From Nitratireductor sp. (lineage in GTDB: Bacteria > Pseudomonadota > Alphaproteobacteria > Rhizobiales > Rhizobiaceae): a DNA stretch of 50,083 nucleotides. The translations under genes were made by a program, and so were the position numbers. Below, piece after piece: positions 1 to 8,031 of the stretch; position 1 is the stretch's first letter, and every line of letters starts with the position of its first letter. The notes under the pieces were generated by a model. That model made no database searches. It saw only the letters and a list, made by a program, of their open reading frames with translations, and was not told where the DNA came from. The stretch covers positions 1 through 50,083 of the forward strand of contig JAGRLT010000060.1 of assembly GCA_020441665.1 (NCBI GenBank), given 5' to 3'.

Positions 1-104
1 ATGGCGCAGTCATAGCCCAGCTTCTGCAGGAAACCGGCGCTGGCGGGTGTCATCGCCACCCGGTTCTCGCCCGGAAAGACTTCAGCAGGTGTTCCGATCT
101 TCAC
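1..104 (-). CDS. pntA: NAD(P) transhydrogenase subunit alpha, N-terminal fragment (runs off the left edge)
   Basis: Only the first 34 codons are in the window. They read VKIGTPAEVFPGENRVAMTP and onward, which is the characteristic N-terminus of PntA (the MKIGxPKE...ENRVAMTP pattern of the alanine dehydrogenase/PNT domain). The family couples hydride transfer between NADH and NADP+ to proton translocation across the inner membrane. The start is GTG at 104-102, preceded by an AGGAAGGA ribosome binding site 4-5 bases upstream. An ATG at 124-122 lies in another frame and stops after seven codons, so it is not the start. The gene follows the pyruvate dehydrogenase operon on the same strand but is separated from it by about 400 bases and a hairpin terminator, so it is probably its own transcript. 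Confidence 0.8.
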   Translation of the reverse strand, partial: MKIGTPAEVFPGENRVAMTPASAGFLQKLGYDCA

Positions 105-508
105 GTAACTTCCTTCCTCAACATATCTGAACCGGCTCGCCGGATTCGGCTTTCGCCTCGATCCGGACGACCAATGCGTCAAAACCTGCGCCGCTGTTTT
201 CTGGCGCCCCCATCGACCTGCCGCGAGCCACGCTGCGCCAGCCTGCCGCCGACCGCGGCCCGACCAGTATAGAGCGTGTTGTGCCCAGATGAAATCGCTA
301 GAATGCCGGGAGGCTGGTTTTCCTTCCGTTCTGTGTCGGGAACGGCCGGATCGCCGGGCGATGCGGTGCTGTTCGGGAAATTCCGGCCAAAATGACCTCT
401 GAGACGGGGAGGTTGCAAAGCGATCGGGCGGCCCGGTGGAGCCGCCCGATCCCTTTCGCCCGGCTTGGCGCGATCTCGCCAAACCGAATTTCGCATTCCA
501 GATGCCGC
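105..508. other. Intergenic region between lpd and pntA
   Basis: No convincing gene is seen in these 404 bases. The right part holds the lpd terminator hairpin (422-451). Further left, read on the minus strand, there is a TATACT -10-like hexamer at 271-266 with only a weak -35 (TTTCAT) 17 bases upstream. This is a possible but unproven pntA promoter with a leader of roughly 155 bases. Confidence 0.4.
422..451 (-). terminator. Hairpin terminator after lpd
   Basis: A perfect 10-bp inverted repeat, GATCGGGCGG and CCGCCCGATC, flanks a 10-base loop 58 bases past the lpd stop. On the minus strand the stem is followed by GCTTTGC, so the U-tract is short and termination may be partial. Confidence 0.5.
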
Positions 509-2251
509 CTAATGCCGTTTCTTCGGCGGGATCAGGTCGGTTATCGTGCCCTCGAACATCTCGGCGGCGAAATTCACCGTTTCAGAGAGTGTCGGATGCG
601 GGTGGATGGTGTGGCCGAGATCGACCGCATCGGCGCCCATCTCGATGGCCAGCGCCACCTCGGCGATCAGGTCGCCGGCATTGGGGCCGACGATGCCGGC
701 GCCCAGCACGCTGTCGCTGGCCTCGTCGAAGATCACCTTGGTGATGCCCTCGGAGCGGCCGAGCGACAGGGAGCGGCCGGAAGCGGCCCAGGGGAAGACG
801 CCCTTGCCGGTCTTCACGCCCTGCTCCTTGGCCTGGGCCTCGGTCAGGCCGACCCAGGCGACCTCGGGATCGGTATAGGCGACCGAGGGGATCACGCGCG
901 CGTCGAAATGGCGGTTGTGGCCGGCGGCGACCTCGGCGGCGACCTTGCCCTCATGCACCGCCTTGTGGGCGAGCATCGGCTGGCCGACGACGTCGCCGAT
1001 GGCGAAGATGTGGGGTACGCCGGTGCGCTGCTGGCTGTCGACGGCGATGAAGCCGCGATCGTCGACCGCGACGCCGGCTTTTTCGGCATCGATCAGCTTG
1101 CCGTTCGGGCGGCGGCCGACGGCGACCAGCACCTTGTCGAACGTATCGGTCGAGCTTTTGCCGTCCGCGTCCTCAAAGGTTACCTTGAGGCCGGATTTCT
1201 GCGCCTCGACCGCGGTGACCTTGGTCTTGAGCAGGATCTTCTCATACCGGCCCTCGATCCGCTTGTGGAGCGGCTTGACGATGTCCTTGTCGGCGCCGGG
1301 GATGATCTGGTCCATCAGTTCGACGACGGTGATCTTGGAGCCGAGCGCATCGTAGACGCAGGCCATTTCGAGCCCGATGATGCCGCCGCCAAGCACCAGC
1401 AGGCGCTTGGGAATGCCGTCGAGTTCCAGCGCACCGGTCGAATCGATGACGCGCTCGTCGTCATGCGGAACGAAGGGCAGGCGCACCGGCTCCGAGCCGG
1501 CGGCGATGATGCACTGGTCGAAGCTCACGGACCTGCTGCCGTCCTTGCCGACGACCTCGATCATGTTGGGGCCGGTGAACTTGCCATAGCCGTTCACCAC
1601 CTCGACCTTGCGCGCCTTGGCGAGGCCCGAAAGCCCGCCGGTCAGCTGCTTGACGACCGATTCCTTCCAGCCGTGCAGCTTCTTCACATCGACCTTGGGG
1701 GCGCCGAAGCCGACGCCGTGATGTTCCATCTCCTCGGCCTCGGTGATGACCTTGGCGGCGTGGAGCAGCGCCTTCGAGGGGATGCAGCCGACATTGAGGC
1801 AGACGCCGCCCAGGGTCGGGTCCTTTTCGATCAGCACCACCTTCTTGCCGAGATCGGCGGCGCGGAAGGCGGCGGTGTAGCCGCCGGGGCCGGAGCCGAG
1901 CACGACGACCTCGCCATGGATGTCGCCCCTGCCGGAGGCGGTGCCGGTTGCGGTTATGGCGGCGGGGCTGGCCGCTGCGGCAGGTTTCGGCGGTTCGGCC
2001 GCCGCCGGGGCTTCGCCGGTCTGCGCGCCCTCGAGAACCAGGATCGCCGAACCTTCCGAGACCTTGTCGCCTTCCTTGACCCTGATCTCCTTGACGACGC
2101 CGGCGGCGGGCGAGGGAACCTCCATCGTCGCCTTGTCGCTTTCGAGCTCGATCAGCGGGTCTTCCATGGCGACCGTATCGCCGACAGAAACCAGAACGGT
2201 GATGACCGGGACATCCTTGAAATCGCCGATATCGGGAACCTTGACTTCCAT
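509..2251 (-). CDS. lpd: Dihydrolipoyl dehydrogenase (E3) with fused N-terminal lipoyl domain
   Basis: E3 of the pyruvate dehydrogenase complex: it reoxidises dihydrolipoamide and reduces NAD+. The 580-residue protein starts with a lipoyl domain (residues 1-78) carrying the lipoylation motif ESDKATME, with Lys40 as the attachment site, then an Ala/Pro-rich linker (about 80-115). The E3 body follows: FAD-binding GSGPGGYTAAFRAADLG near 119, the redox disulfide CLNVGC (Cys151/Cys156), an NAD-binding GGGIIGLEMA and the C-terminal HTIHPHPTLSE catalytic His segment. About 470 residues is usual for E3, so the extra length is the lipoyl domain, as in beta-proteobacterial and Neisseria complexes. It lies 10 bases after aceF in the same operon and has a purine-rich ribosome binding site (GAGGGGGG). 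Confidence 0.95.
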   Translation of the reverse strand: MEVKVPDIGDFKDVPVITVLVSVGDTVAMEDPLIELESDKATMEVPSPAAGVVKEIRVKEGDKVSEGSAILVLEGAQTGEAPAAAEPPKPAAAASPAAITATGTASGRGDIHGEVVVLGSGPGGYTAAFRAADLGKKVVLIEKDPTLGGVCLNVGCIPSKALLHAAKVITEAEEMEHHGVGFGAPKVDVKKLHGWKESVVKQLTGGLSGLAKARKVEVVNGYGKFTGPNMIEVVGKDGSRSVSFDQCIIAAGSEPVRLPFVPHDDERVIDSTGALELDGIPKRLLVLGGGIIGLEMACVYDALGSKITVVELMDQIIPGADKDIVKPLHKRIEGRYEKILLKTKVTAVEAQKSGLKVTFEDADGKSSTDTFDKVLVAVGRRPNGKLIDAEKAGVAVDDRGFIAVDSQQRTGVPHIFAIGDVVGQPMLAHKAVHEGKVAAEVAAGHNRHFDARVIPSVAYTDPEVAWVGLTEAQAKEQGVKTGKGVFPWAASGRSLSLGRSEGITKVIFDEASDSVLGAGIVGPNAGDLIAEVALAIEMGADAVDLGHTIHPHPTLSETVNFAAEMFEGTITDLIPPKKRH

Positions 2252-2261
2252 GACGCCCCCC

Positions 2262-3533
2262 TCAGAGCATGATGCGACGGACGTCGCCCATCAGGTGTTT
2301 CAGGGTCGCGCAGAAGCGCGCCGCCAGCGCTCCGTCGATGGCGCGGTGATCGTAGCTGAGCGACAGGGGCTGCATGAGGCGCGGCTGGAAGGCCTCGCCG
2401 TCCCAGACCGGCGCCATCTTGGAGCGCGTCAAGCCGAGAATTGCGACCTCGGGAGCGTTGACGATCGGCGTGAACGAGGTGCCGCCGATGCCGCCGAGCG
2501 AGGAGATCGTGAACGAGGCGCCCGACATGTCGTCGCCCTTGAGCTTGCCGTCGCGCGCCTTGGCGGAAAGCTCGCCCAGTTCCTTCGATATCTCGACGAT
2601 GCCCTTGCGGTCGGCATCGCGGATGACCGGAACCACGAGCCCGTTCGGCGTGTCGGCGGCAAAGCCGATATGATAGTAGTTCTTGCGGATCAGCTTGTCG
2701 CCGTCGGGATGGATCGAGGAATTGACCTCCCAATGGCTCTTCAGCGCGGAGACCGAGGCCTTGATGACGAAGCTCAGCAGGGTGACGCGGTAACCGTCCT
2801 TCTTGGCTTCCGTGTCGAGCTCCTTGCGATAGGCGTCGAGCTCGGTGATGTCGGCCTCTTCATTGTGCGTGACATGCGGGATGTTGAGCCAGGAGCGGTG
2901 CAGCGCGGGGCCGGAAATCTTCTTGATCCGCGCCATTTCGACGTTTTCGACGGCGCCGAATTTCGAGAAATCGACGGCGGGGATCGGCGGGATGCCCATG
3001 CCGCCCTGCGCGCCCTGGGCGCCGCCGGCGGCGGGGGCGGCAGTCGCCTTGAAGAAGCCGGTGACGTCCTCGCGCAGGATGCGGCCCTTGCGGCCGGTGC
3101 CGTTGACCTTGGCGAGGTCGACGCCGAGATTGCGGGCAAAGGCGCGCACCGAGGGTGAGGCCTGGGCCTTGCCGAAGCCCGCATCGGTAACCGCGACCGG
3201 GGTGGGGGCAGTCGGGGCGGGGGCTGCCGCCGGAGCAGGAGCGGCGGCTGCCTGCGGCGCGGGCGCTTGGGCGGGGGCCGCGGCGGGGGCCTCTGCGCCG
3301 GCCGCTTCGAGCAGCAGCAGCAGCGAGCCCTGCGAGACCTTGTCGCCCTCGCTGACCTTGATCTCGGTGACCCTGCCGGCTGCCGGCGAAGGCACCTCCA
3401 TGGTCGCCTTGTCGCTTTCGAGTTCGACCAGCGGATCTTCCGCGGCGATCACATCGCCGACCTTGACCAGTATGCTGATGACCGGAACATCGGAGAAGTC
3501 ACCGATATCGGGCACTTTCACTTCGGTTGCCAT
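2262..3533 (-). CDS. aceF: Dihydrolipoyllysine-residue acetyltransferase (E2 of pyruvate dehydrogenase)
   Basis: Forms the core of the pyruvate dehydrogenase complex and transfers the acetyl group to CoA. The 423 residues hold one lipoyl domain (1-80, Lys42 in ESDKATME), an Ala/Pro linker (about 80-120), a peripheral-subunit-binding domain (SPSVRAFARNLGVDL to about 158) and the catalytic acyltransferase domain ending with the active-site segment SYDHRAIDG near residue 400. E. coli AceF has three lipoyl domains; here one sits on E2 and another on E3. The start at 3533 has a strong GGGGAGAAAG site just upstream. The gene is 21 bases downstream of aceE. Confidence 0.95.
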   Translation of the reverse strand: MATEVKVPDIGDFSDVPVISILVKVGDVIAAEDPLVELESDKATMEVPSPAAGRVTEIKVSEGDKVSQGSLLLLLEAAGAEAPAAAPAQAPAPQAAAAPAPAAAPAPTAPTPVAVTDAGFGKAQASPSVRAFARNLGVDLAKVNGTGRKGRILREDVTGFFKATAAPAAGGAQGAQGGMGIPPIPAVDFSKFGAVENVEMARIKKISGPALHRSWLNIPHVTHNEEADITELDAYRKELDTEAKKDGYRVTLLSFVIKASVSALKSHWEVNSSIHPDGDKLIRKNYYHIGFAADTPNGLVVPVIRDADRKGIVEISKELGELSAKARDGKLKGDDMSGASFTISSLGGIGGTSFTPIVNAPEVAILGLTRSKMAPVWDGEAFQPRLMQPLSLSYDHRAIDGALAARFCATLKHLMGDVRRIML

Positions 3534-3554
3534 ATTCTTTCTCCCCTTATCCGA

Positions 3555-6212
3555 TCAGGTTAGCCGCGGGTTTGGCTTGCCGCCATCAATGTCGTATTTC
3601 TTCAAGGCTGTCTCGAGCTCCTTCTTCGTGACCGCGCCTTCGCGGTACAGATCGACCATGGCCGCCGCGGCGATGTGGCTGGCATCGACCTCGAAGAACC
3701 GGCGCAGGTTCACCCGGCTGTCGGAGCGGCCGAACCCGTCAGTGCCCAGAACCGTGAAACGGTGTGGCACGAAGGCGCGGATCTGCTCGGCATAGTTCTT
3801 CATGTAGTCGGTGGCCGCGATGACGGGCCCCGTAGCTTTTTCCAGCTGCCGGGTGACGAAGGGTACGCGTTCCTTCGACAGCGGATTGAGCCGGTTGAAG
3901 CGCGCGCAATCCTGGCCTTCGCGGGCCAATTCGTTGAAGCTCGTCGCCGACCAGATGTCCGAGGTGACGCCGAAATCCTTCTCCAGCATCTTGGAGGCGG
4001 TGATCGCCTGCATCAGGATGGTGCCCGAACCCATCAGGTTGACGTGCTTCTTGCCGGGTTTGCGGGTCTCCTTGAACCGGTACAGGCCCTTGATGATGTC
4101 GTCCTCGACGCCCATCGGCATGTCGGGATGGGCGTAGTTCTCGTTCATCAGCGTGAGGTAGAAATAGACGTCCTCCTGATCGACGAACATCCGCTTCAGG
4201 CCGCTGTGAATGATCGTCGCGACCTCATACTGGAAAGTCGGATCATAGGTGATGCAGTTGGGGATCGTGCCGGCGAGGATGTGGGAATGCCCATCCTCGT
4301 GCTGAAGCCCCTCGCCGTTCAGCGTGGTGCGGCCGGCGGTGCCGCCGAGCATGAAGCCGCGCGCGCGGCTGTCGCCTGCCGCCCAGGCGAGATCGCCGAT
4401 GCGCTGGAAGCCGAACATCGAATAGTAGATGTAGAACGGGATCATCGGGACGCCGTGATTGGAATAGGACGTCGCCGCCGCGATCCAGTCGGCCATGGCG
4501 CCGGCTTCGTTGATGCCTTCCTGGAGCACCTGGCCGTCGGTCGTCTCCTTGTAGAACATCATCTGGTCGGCATCCTCGGGCGTGTATTTCTGCCCGAGGG
4601 GATTGTAGATGCCGGCGGAGCGGAAAAGGCCTTCCATGCCGAAGGTGCGGCTCTCATCGGGGACGATCGGCACCACGTTCTTGCCGACATTCTTGTCGCG
4701 CAGCAGCGTGGTGAGAATGCGCACAAAGGCCATGGTCGTCGAAATCTCGCGATCGCCGGTACCCTTGAGCTGGGCCTCGAACTTGTCGAGCGCTGGAATC
4801 TCCAGCTTGGCGGCGTTGCGCCAGTCGCGCCGGGGGAATTCGCCGCCCAGCGCCTTGCGGCGGTCAGCGAGATAGGCTTTCTGCGCGTTGTTGAGGGTGA
4901 CGAAAGGTGCTTTCGGCAGGTCCTCGTCGGCGATCGGAATCTGGAACCGGTCGCGGAAGGCGCGAAGCTGGTCCTCGGCGAGCTTTTTCTGCTGGTGGGT
5001 GGTGTTCTGCCCTTCGCCGGCCGTCCCCATGCCATAGCCCTTGACGGTCTTGACCAGGAGACAGGTCGGCTGGTTCCTGGTATCGGTCGCCCGCTTGAAA
5101 ACCGTGTAGACCTTCTCGGGATCGTGGCCGCCGCGCCGAAGCGCCCAGATCTGCTCGTCGGTCCAGTCCTCGACGAGGGCGGCGGTCTCGGGATATTTGC
5201 CGAAGAAATGCTTGCGGATATAGGCACCGTCCTTCGACTTGAAGGTCTGGTAGTCGCCGTCGACGGTCTCGTCCATCAATTGAGACAGGCGGCCGCTCAC
5301 GTCCTTCTCCAGAAGCTCGTCCCAGCCCTTGCCCCAGAGAAGCTTGATCACGTTCCAGCCGGCGCCGCGGAAATCCCCTTCGAGTTCCTGGACGATCTTG
5401 CTGTTGCCCCGCACGGGGCCGTCAAGGCGCTGGAGGTTGCAGTTGACGACGAAGATCAGGTTGTCGAGCTGCTCGCGCGCGGCCAGATCGATCGCGCCGC
5501 GGCTTTCCGGCTCGTCCATCTCGCCATCGCCGAGAAAACACCAGACCTTGCGGTCGGCCATGTCGATCAGGCCGCGATTGTGCATGTATTTCATGAACCG
5601 CGCCTGATAGATCGCCATCAGGGGTCCGAGGCCCATCGACACGGTGGGGAATTGCCAGTAGTCGGGCATCAGCCAGGGGTGGGGGTAGGAGGACAGGCCG
5701 CCGCCGGAAACCTCGGAGCGGAAATTCTCCATCTGGGCCTCGCTGATCCGGCCTTCCATGAAGGAGCGGGCATAGATGCCGGGGATCACGTGGCCCTGGA
5801 AAAACACCAGGTCGCCGCCGTGAATGGCCGACTTCGAGCGCCAGAAATGGTTGAGCCCGATATCGTACATGACCGCCGAGGAGGCGAAGGAGGCGATATG
5901 GCCGCCATACTCGCTGGATTCCTTGTTCCTGCGGACAACCGTCGCCATCGCGTTCCAGCGGTTGATGGTGCGAATGCGCCATTCCATCTCCAGATCGCCG
6001 GGAAAGTCGGGCTGGTCGTCGGAGGGAATGGTGTTCTGATACGGCGTGGTCGAGGAGAAGGGCAGCGTCGCGCCTGCCGCCCGTGCCTGGCTGACCGCCT
6101 GGTCCAGCAGGAAATGAGCGCGGTTGGCACCGTCTCGTTCGATTACATCGGCGATAGCATCGCGCCATTCCTGGGATTCGAGTGGATCGATGTCGTTTGT
6201 GTTTGCGGACAT
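3555..6212 (-). CDS. aceE: Pyruvate dehydrogenase E1, homodimeric type
   Basis: Thiamine-diphosphate-dependent decarboxylation of pyruvate, first step of acetyl-CoA formation. From the chosen start the protein has 885 residues, the normal size for the single-chain E1; most alphaproteobacteria instead use separate alpha and beta chains. Recognisable segments include LSSYPHPWLMP, the thiamine-diphosphate motif CFLGDGEMDEPES...NLIFVVNCN, VKGYGMGTAGEGQNTTHQQKK and EGLQHEDGHSH. The start is placed at the ATG 6212-6210 (MSANTNDID) because GGAGG lies 7 bases upstream. An in-frame extension to 6296 has no such site and unlikely composition. It heads aceE-aceF-lpd. Confidence 0.95.
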   Translation of the reverse strand: MSANTNDIDPLESQEWRDAIADVIERDGANRAHFLLDQAVSQARAAGATLPFSSTTPYQNTIPSDDQPDFPGDLEMEWRIRTINRWNAMATVVRRNKESSEYGGHIASFASSAVMYDIGLNHFWRSKSAIHGGDLVFFQGHVIPGIYARSFMEGRISEAQMENFRSEVSGGGLSSYPHPWLMPDYWQFPTVSMGLGPLMAIYQARFMKYMHNRGLIDMADRKVWCFLGDGEMDEPESRGAIDLAAREQLDNLIFVVNCNLQRLDGPVRGNSKIVQELEGDFRGAGWNVIKLLWGKGWDELLEKDVSGRLSQLMDETVDGDYQTFKSKDGAYIRKHFFGKYPETAALVEDWTDEQIWALRRGGHDPEKVYTVFKRATDTRNQPTCLLVKTVKGYGMGTAGEGQNTTHQQKKLAEDQLRAFRDRFQIPIADEDLPKAPFVTLNNAQKAYLADRRKALGGEFPRRDWRNAAKLEIPALDKFEAQLKGTGDREISTTMAFVRILTTLLRDKNVGKNVVPIVPDESRTFGMEGLFRSAGIYNPLGQKYTPEDADQMMFYKETTDGQVLQEGINEAGAMADWIAAATSYSNHGVPMIPFYIYYSMFGFQRIGDLAWAAGDSRARGFMLGGTAGRTTLNGEGLQHEDGHSHILAGTIPNCITYDPTFQYEVATIIHSGLKRMFVDQEDVYFYLTLMNENYAHPDMPMGVEDDIIKGLYRFKETRKPGKKHVNLMGSGTILMQAITASKMLEKDFGVTSDIWSATSFNELAREGQDCARFNRLNPLSKERVPFVTRQLEKATGPVIAATDYMKNYAEQIRAFVPHRFTVLGTDGFGRSDSRVNLRRFFEVDASHIAAAAMVDLYREGAVTKKELETALKKYDIDGGKPNPRLT

Positions 6213-6370
6213 GGCTGCGCCTCCAGGAGCAGGTGGAAATTCATTGCGGGCGAAGAAGTTTCGGATGGTGCCTGCAGCGTTCGGCGAAGCGAACATCCGA
6301 CAGGTCGGGTGAGATCCTGATCGGCGGTCTGTGTGCCTTGCCCATATGCCACGAGAACGCGCCGTGCCGA

Positions 6371-6856
6371 TCAGGATACGATGAACGGCTCGTCGAAGAA
6401 ATATTCCTCAAGATTGACGCCTTTGCCAGCCCAATCGACGACGACGAAGTCCGAAACGCCCTCCAGCGGCGTGAGAATGCCGTGCCAGACGTTGCGGCCG
6501 ATGTTCACACCCTGACCCGAGCTGGTCACAAAGGCCAGCGGATCGACCGGAACGCCGTCCTGGTCCTTGCAGACGACGACCAGAAAGGGATGGTCGGTGG
6601 TGGGAATGAACGCCTGGCTGCCGAACGGATGTCTTTCGACCATCGGTATTTCGATCGGCAGCTTGTAGGGTTTTCCGCTCACGATGCTGATGATCGGGCG
6701 GCAGTCGTCGCCGGTAATCTCGATTACGGCGAGGTCGTGATAGCGGGTGCAATTGCCCGCATTGATCGGAAAGCTGTTCGCGCCTTCCTTCTCAATGACC
6801 TGTCCATAGCCGCTAAACGCTTCCCGGGTTAGCGGTTTTGCCTTCAACTGTATCAC
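6371..6856 (-). CDS. allA: Ureidoglycolate lyase
   Basis: Splits (S)-ureidoglycolate into glyoxylate and urea, the last step of allantoin breakdown. The 161 residues match the AllA family in length and order: N-terminal LKAKPLTREAFSGYGQVIE, ERHPFGSQAFIP in the cupin-like barrel, and the conserved NIGRNVWHGILTPL. Translation begins at a GTG (6856-6854) preceded by GGGAGGAATTC. The gene is 151 bases downstream of bhcR on the same strand and appears to have its own promoter (6888-6916). It produces the glyoxylate that the adjacent bhc genes consume, and lies about 10 kb from the other ureide genes (allE, puuE, uraH, puuD). Confidence 0.9.
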   Translation of the reverse strand: MIQLKAKPLTREAFSGYGQVIEKEGANSFPINAGNCTRYHDLAVIEITGDDCRPIISIVSGKPYKLPIEIPMVERHPFGSQAFIPTTDHPFLVVVCKDQDGVPVDPLAFVTSSGQGVNIGRNVWHGILTPLEGVSDFVVVDWAGKGVNLEEYFFDEPFIVS

Positions 6857-6887
6857 GAATTCCTCCCGAACCGTTTCTCATGAAGCT

Positions 6888-6916
6888 ATATGAGAGATAG
6901 TTGCACTTTCCTGCAA
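6888..6916 (-). promoter_or_regulatory. Candidate sigma-70-type promoter for allA
   Basis: On the minus strand, TTGCAG (6916-6911) and TCATAT (6893-6888) are 17 bases apart. A transcript starting near 6880 would have a leader of about 25 bases ending at the GGGAGG site of allA. This is inferred from consensus matching only. Confidence 0.45.
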
Positions 6917-6923
6917 GCCAGTG

Positions 6924-6974
6924 ATCCCATATCATTTTTCTATCTGTTTCTTGAAAATGCTGAAAATCCCATAT
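6924..6974. repeat. Two ATCCCATAT direct repeats 42 bp apart upstream of allA
   Basis: The 9-mer ATCCCATAT occurs at 6924-6932 and 6966-6974 in the same orientation. Start-to-start spacing is 42 bases, four turns of B-DNA. Both lie just upstream of the proposed allA -35 box, where activators usually bind. The binding protein is unknown; BhcR, encoded next door, is a candidate. Confidence 0.45.
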
Positions 6975-7007
6975 GGCGACGTTGCATTTTTGAAGAAGGG
7001 TCGTCAA

Positions 7008-7847
7008 TCACCCTTTGCCACTCTCCGTCGCGTTGAGGGGTGGCAATGTGCCGCCGATCGCCATCGTTATCTCGTCGGCGGCCTCCCGGATGATCCTTCC
7101 CCACTCCTGATACGCGTCCTTCAGCATTCGCACGGTCGGACCGGAGACGGAAACGCCCGCAACCGGCTGTCCGTCATGGTTGAATATCGGGGCGGCGATG
7201 CATCGCATGCCAAGGGTGCGCTCCTCGTCATCGAGGCTCCATCCCGTCGCCTTGCACCAATCCAGGTGCCGCTCGATCTCGGCCCGCTCGGTAATGGTGT
7301 TCGGCGTGTAGCGATCGAGTTCGGCCTGTCCCAGGATTTCCGATCTTTGGGCCGACGGCATGTAGGCGAGGATCGCCTTTCCGATACCCGAGGCATGGAC
7401 GGGGCCCCTCGTGCCCGGGCGGAAGAACGCCCGGATCGGCTCGTGGGTTTCGACCTGGCTCACGAATACCACTTCGGATTTGTCGATAATGGCCAGATTG
7501 GCGGTTTCGCCGATCCTCTGCATGATCCGTTCCATCACGGGCCGGCTCTGCTCCACCAACTGGGTGCGCCGAAGGAAGGCGGAGCCGATCCTGAAGGCTC
7601 CCGCTCCCACGTGCCAGGTCTGGTTGGCCTCGTCATAGTCCACGATGGCATGCAGTCTGAGGGTCGACAGGATGCGGTAGACGGTGGGGGCGGTTTCTCC
7701 ACTCGTATCGCAAACCTCGCTGAGGGTCATGCCGCCGGAAGCCGATACGGTGGAAAGGACGTGCATGGCGCGGTCCAGCGAGCGTATCGTCGTGCTTTCG
7801 GGTTTTTCGTAGAATGCTTTCGGCCGCCCGCGCTTGCGCTTTTCCAT
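7008..7847 (-). CDS. bhcR: IclR-family transcriptional regulator, likely BhcR-type glyoxylate sensor
   Basis: 279 residues: a winged helix-turn-helix (about 22-85, TLSEVCDTSGETAPTVYRIL) and an IclR ligand-binding domain (about 95-270) with the family segments HASGIGKAILAY, DDEERTLGMRCIAAPIF and AGVSVSGPT. The basic start MEKRKRGRPKAF is also typical of BhcR proteins. In Paracoccus denitrificans an IclR regulator, BhcR, sits divergent to bhcABCD and senses glyoxylate; the same divergent arrangement is seen here, with a 184-base AT-rich gap to bhcA. An AllR-like role on allantoin genes is the alternative. AllR also senses glyoxylate, and with allA downstream one protein could serve both pathways. 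Confidence 0.85.
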   Translation of the reverse strand: MEKRKRGRPKAFYEKPESTTIRSLDRAMHVLSTVSASGGMTLSEVCDTSGETAPTVYRILSTLRLHAIVDYDEANQTWHVGAGAFRIGSAFLRRTQLVEQSRPVMERIMQRIGETANLAIIDKSEVVFVSQVETHEPIRAFFRPGTRGPVHASGIGKAILAYMPSAQRSEILGQAELDRYTPNTITERAEIERHLDWCKATGWSLDDEERTLGMRCIAAPIFNHDGQPVAGVSVSGPTVRMLKDAYQEWGRIIREAADEITMAIGGTLPPLNATESGKG

Positions 7848-7879
7848 CCGGTTTGACCTTTCCTGACTGTGAAATGGGC

Positions 7880-7931
7880 TTTCAAGCTTTGAAAAAATAA
7901 ATAAATCATATAAATCAATATCTTATATTGA
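7880..7931. promoter_or_regulatory. Two palindromes in the bhcR-bhcA divergent region (candidate BhcR operators)
   Basis: TTTCAAGCTTTGAAA (7880-7894) is a 6-bp inverted repeat with a 3-base spacer, the 15-bp layout common for IclR-family operators. TCAATATCTTATATTGA (7915-7931) is a 7-bp inverted repeat, also with a 3-base spacer, centred 36 bases further right. Both lie in a strongly AT-rich stretch between bhcR and the proposed bhcA promoter. Assignment to BhcR is inferred. Confidence 0.5.
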
Positions 7932-7965
7932 AATAAACAATTTATGAAACTATTTTTCAAAAAAA

Positions 7966-7994
7966 TTGTCAACAAAAACCGGCTAGGATAGTCT
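7966..7994 (+). promoter_or_regulatory. Candidate promoter for bhcABC
   Basis: TTGTCA (7966-7971) and TAGTCT (7989-7994) are 17 bases apart, with a predicted start near 8001 and the bhcA ATG at 8032. The palindromes lie 35-90 bases upstream of the -35 box, consistent with activation by a bound regulator. Confidence 0.4.
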
Positions 7995-8031
7995 GCCCCC
8001 ATCGTGAACAGCACAAGGTCAGGACAAGTCG

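Noticed and set aside
122-124. ATG upstream of the pntA start
   Set aside because: It is out of frame with the PntA sequence and reaches a stop after seven codons; the GTG at 104 has the better ribosome binding site.
392-2272. Long open frame on the plus strand opposite lpd (626 codons)
   Set aside because: It lies antisense to the clear E3 gene; frames like this arise from GC-rich codon usage and the translation has no recognisable domain and an abnormal composition rich in Asp, Arg, Gly and His.
3675-6320. 881-codon open frame opposite aceE
   Set aside because: Antisense shadow of aceE with no domain resemblance.
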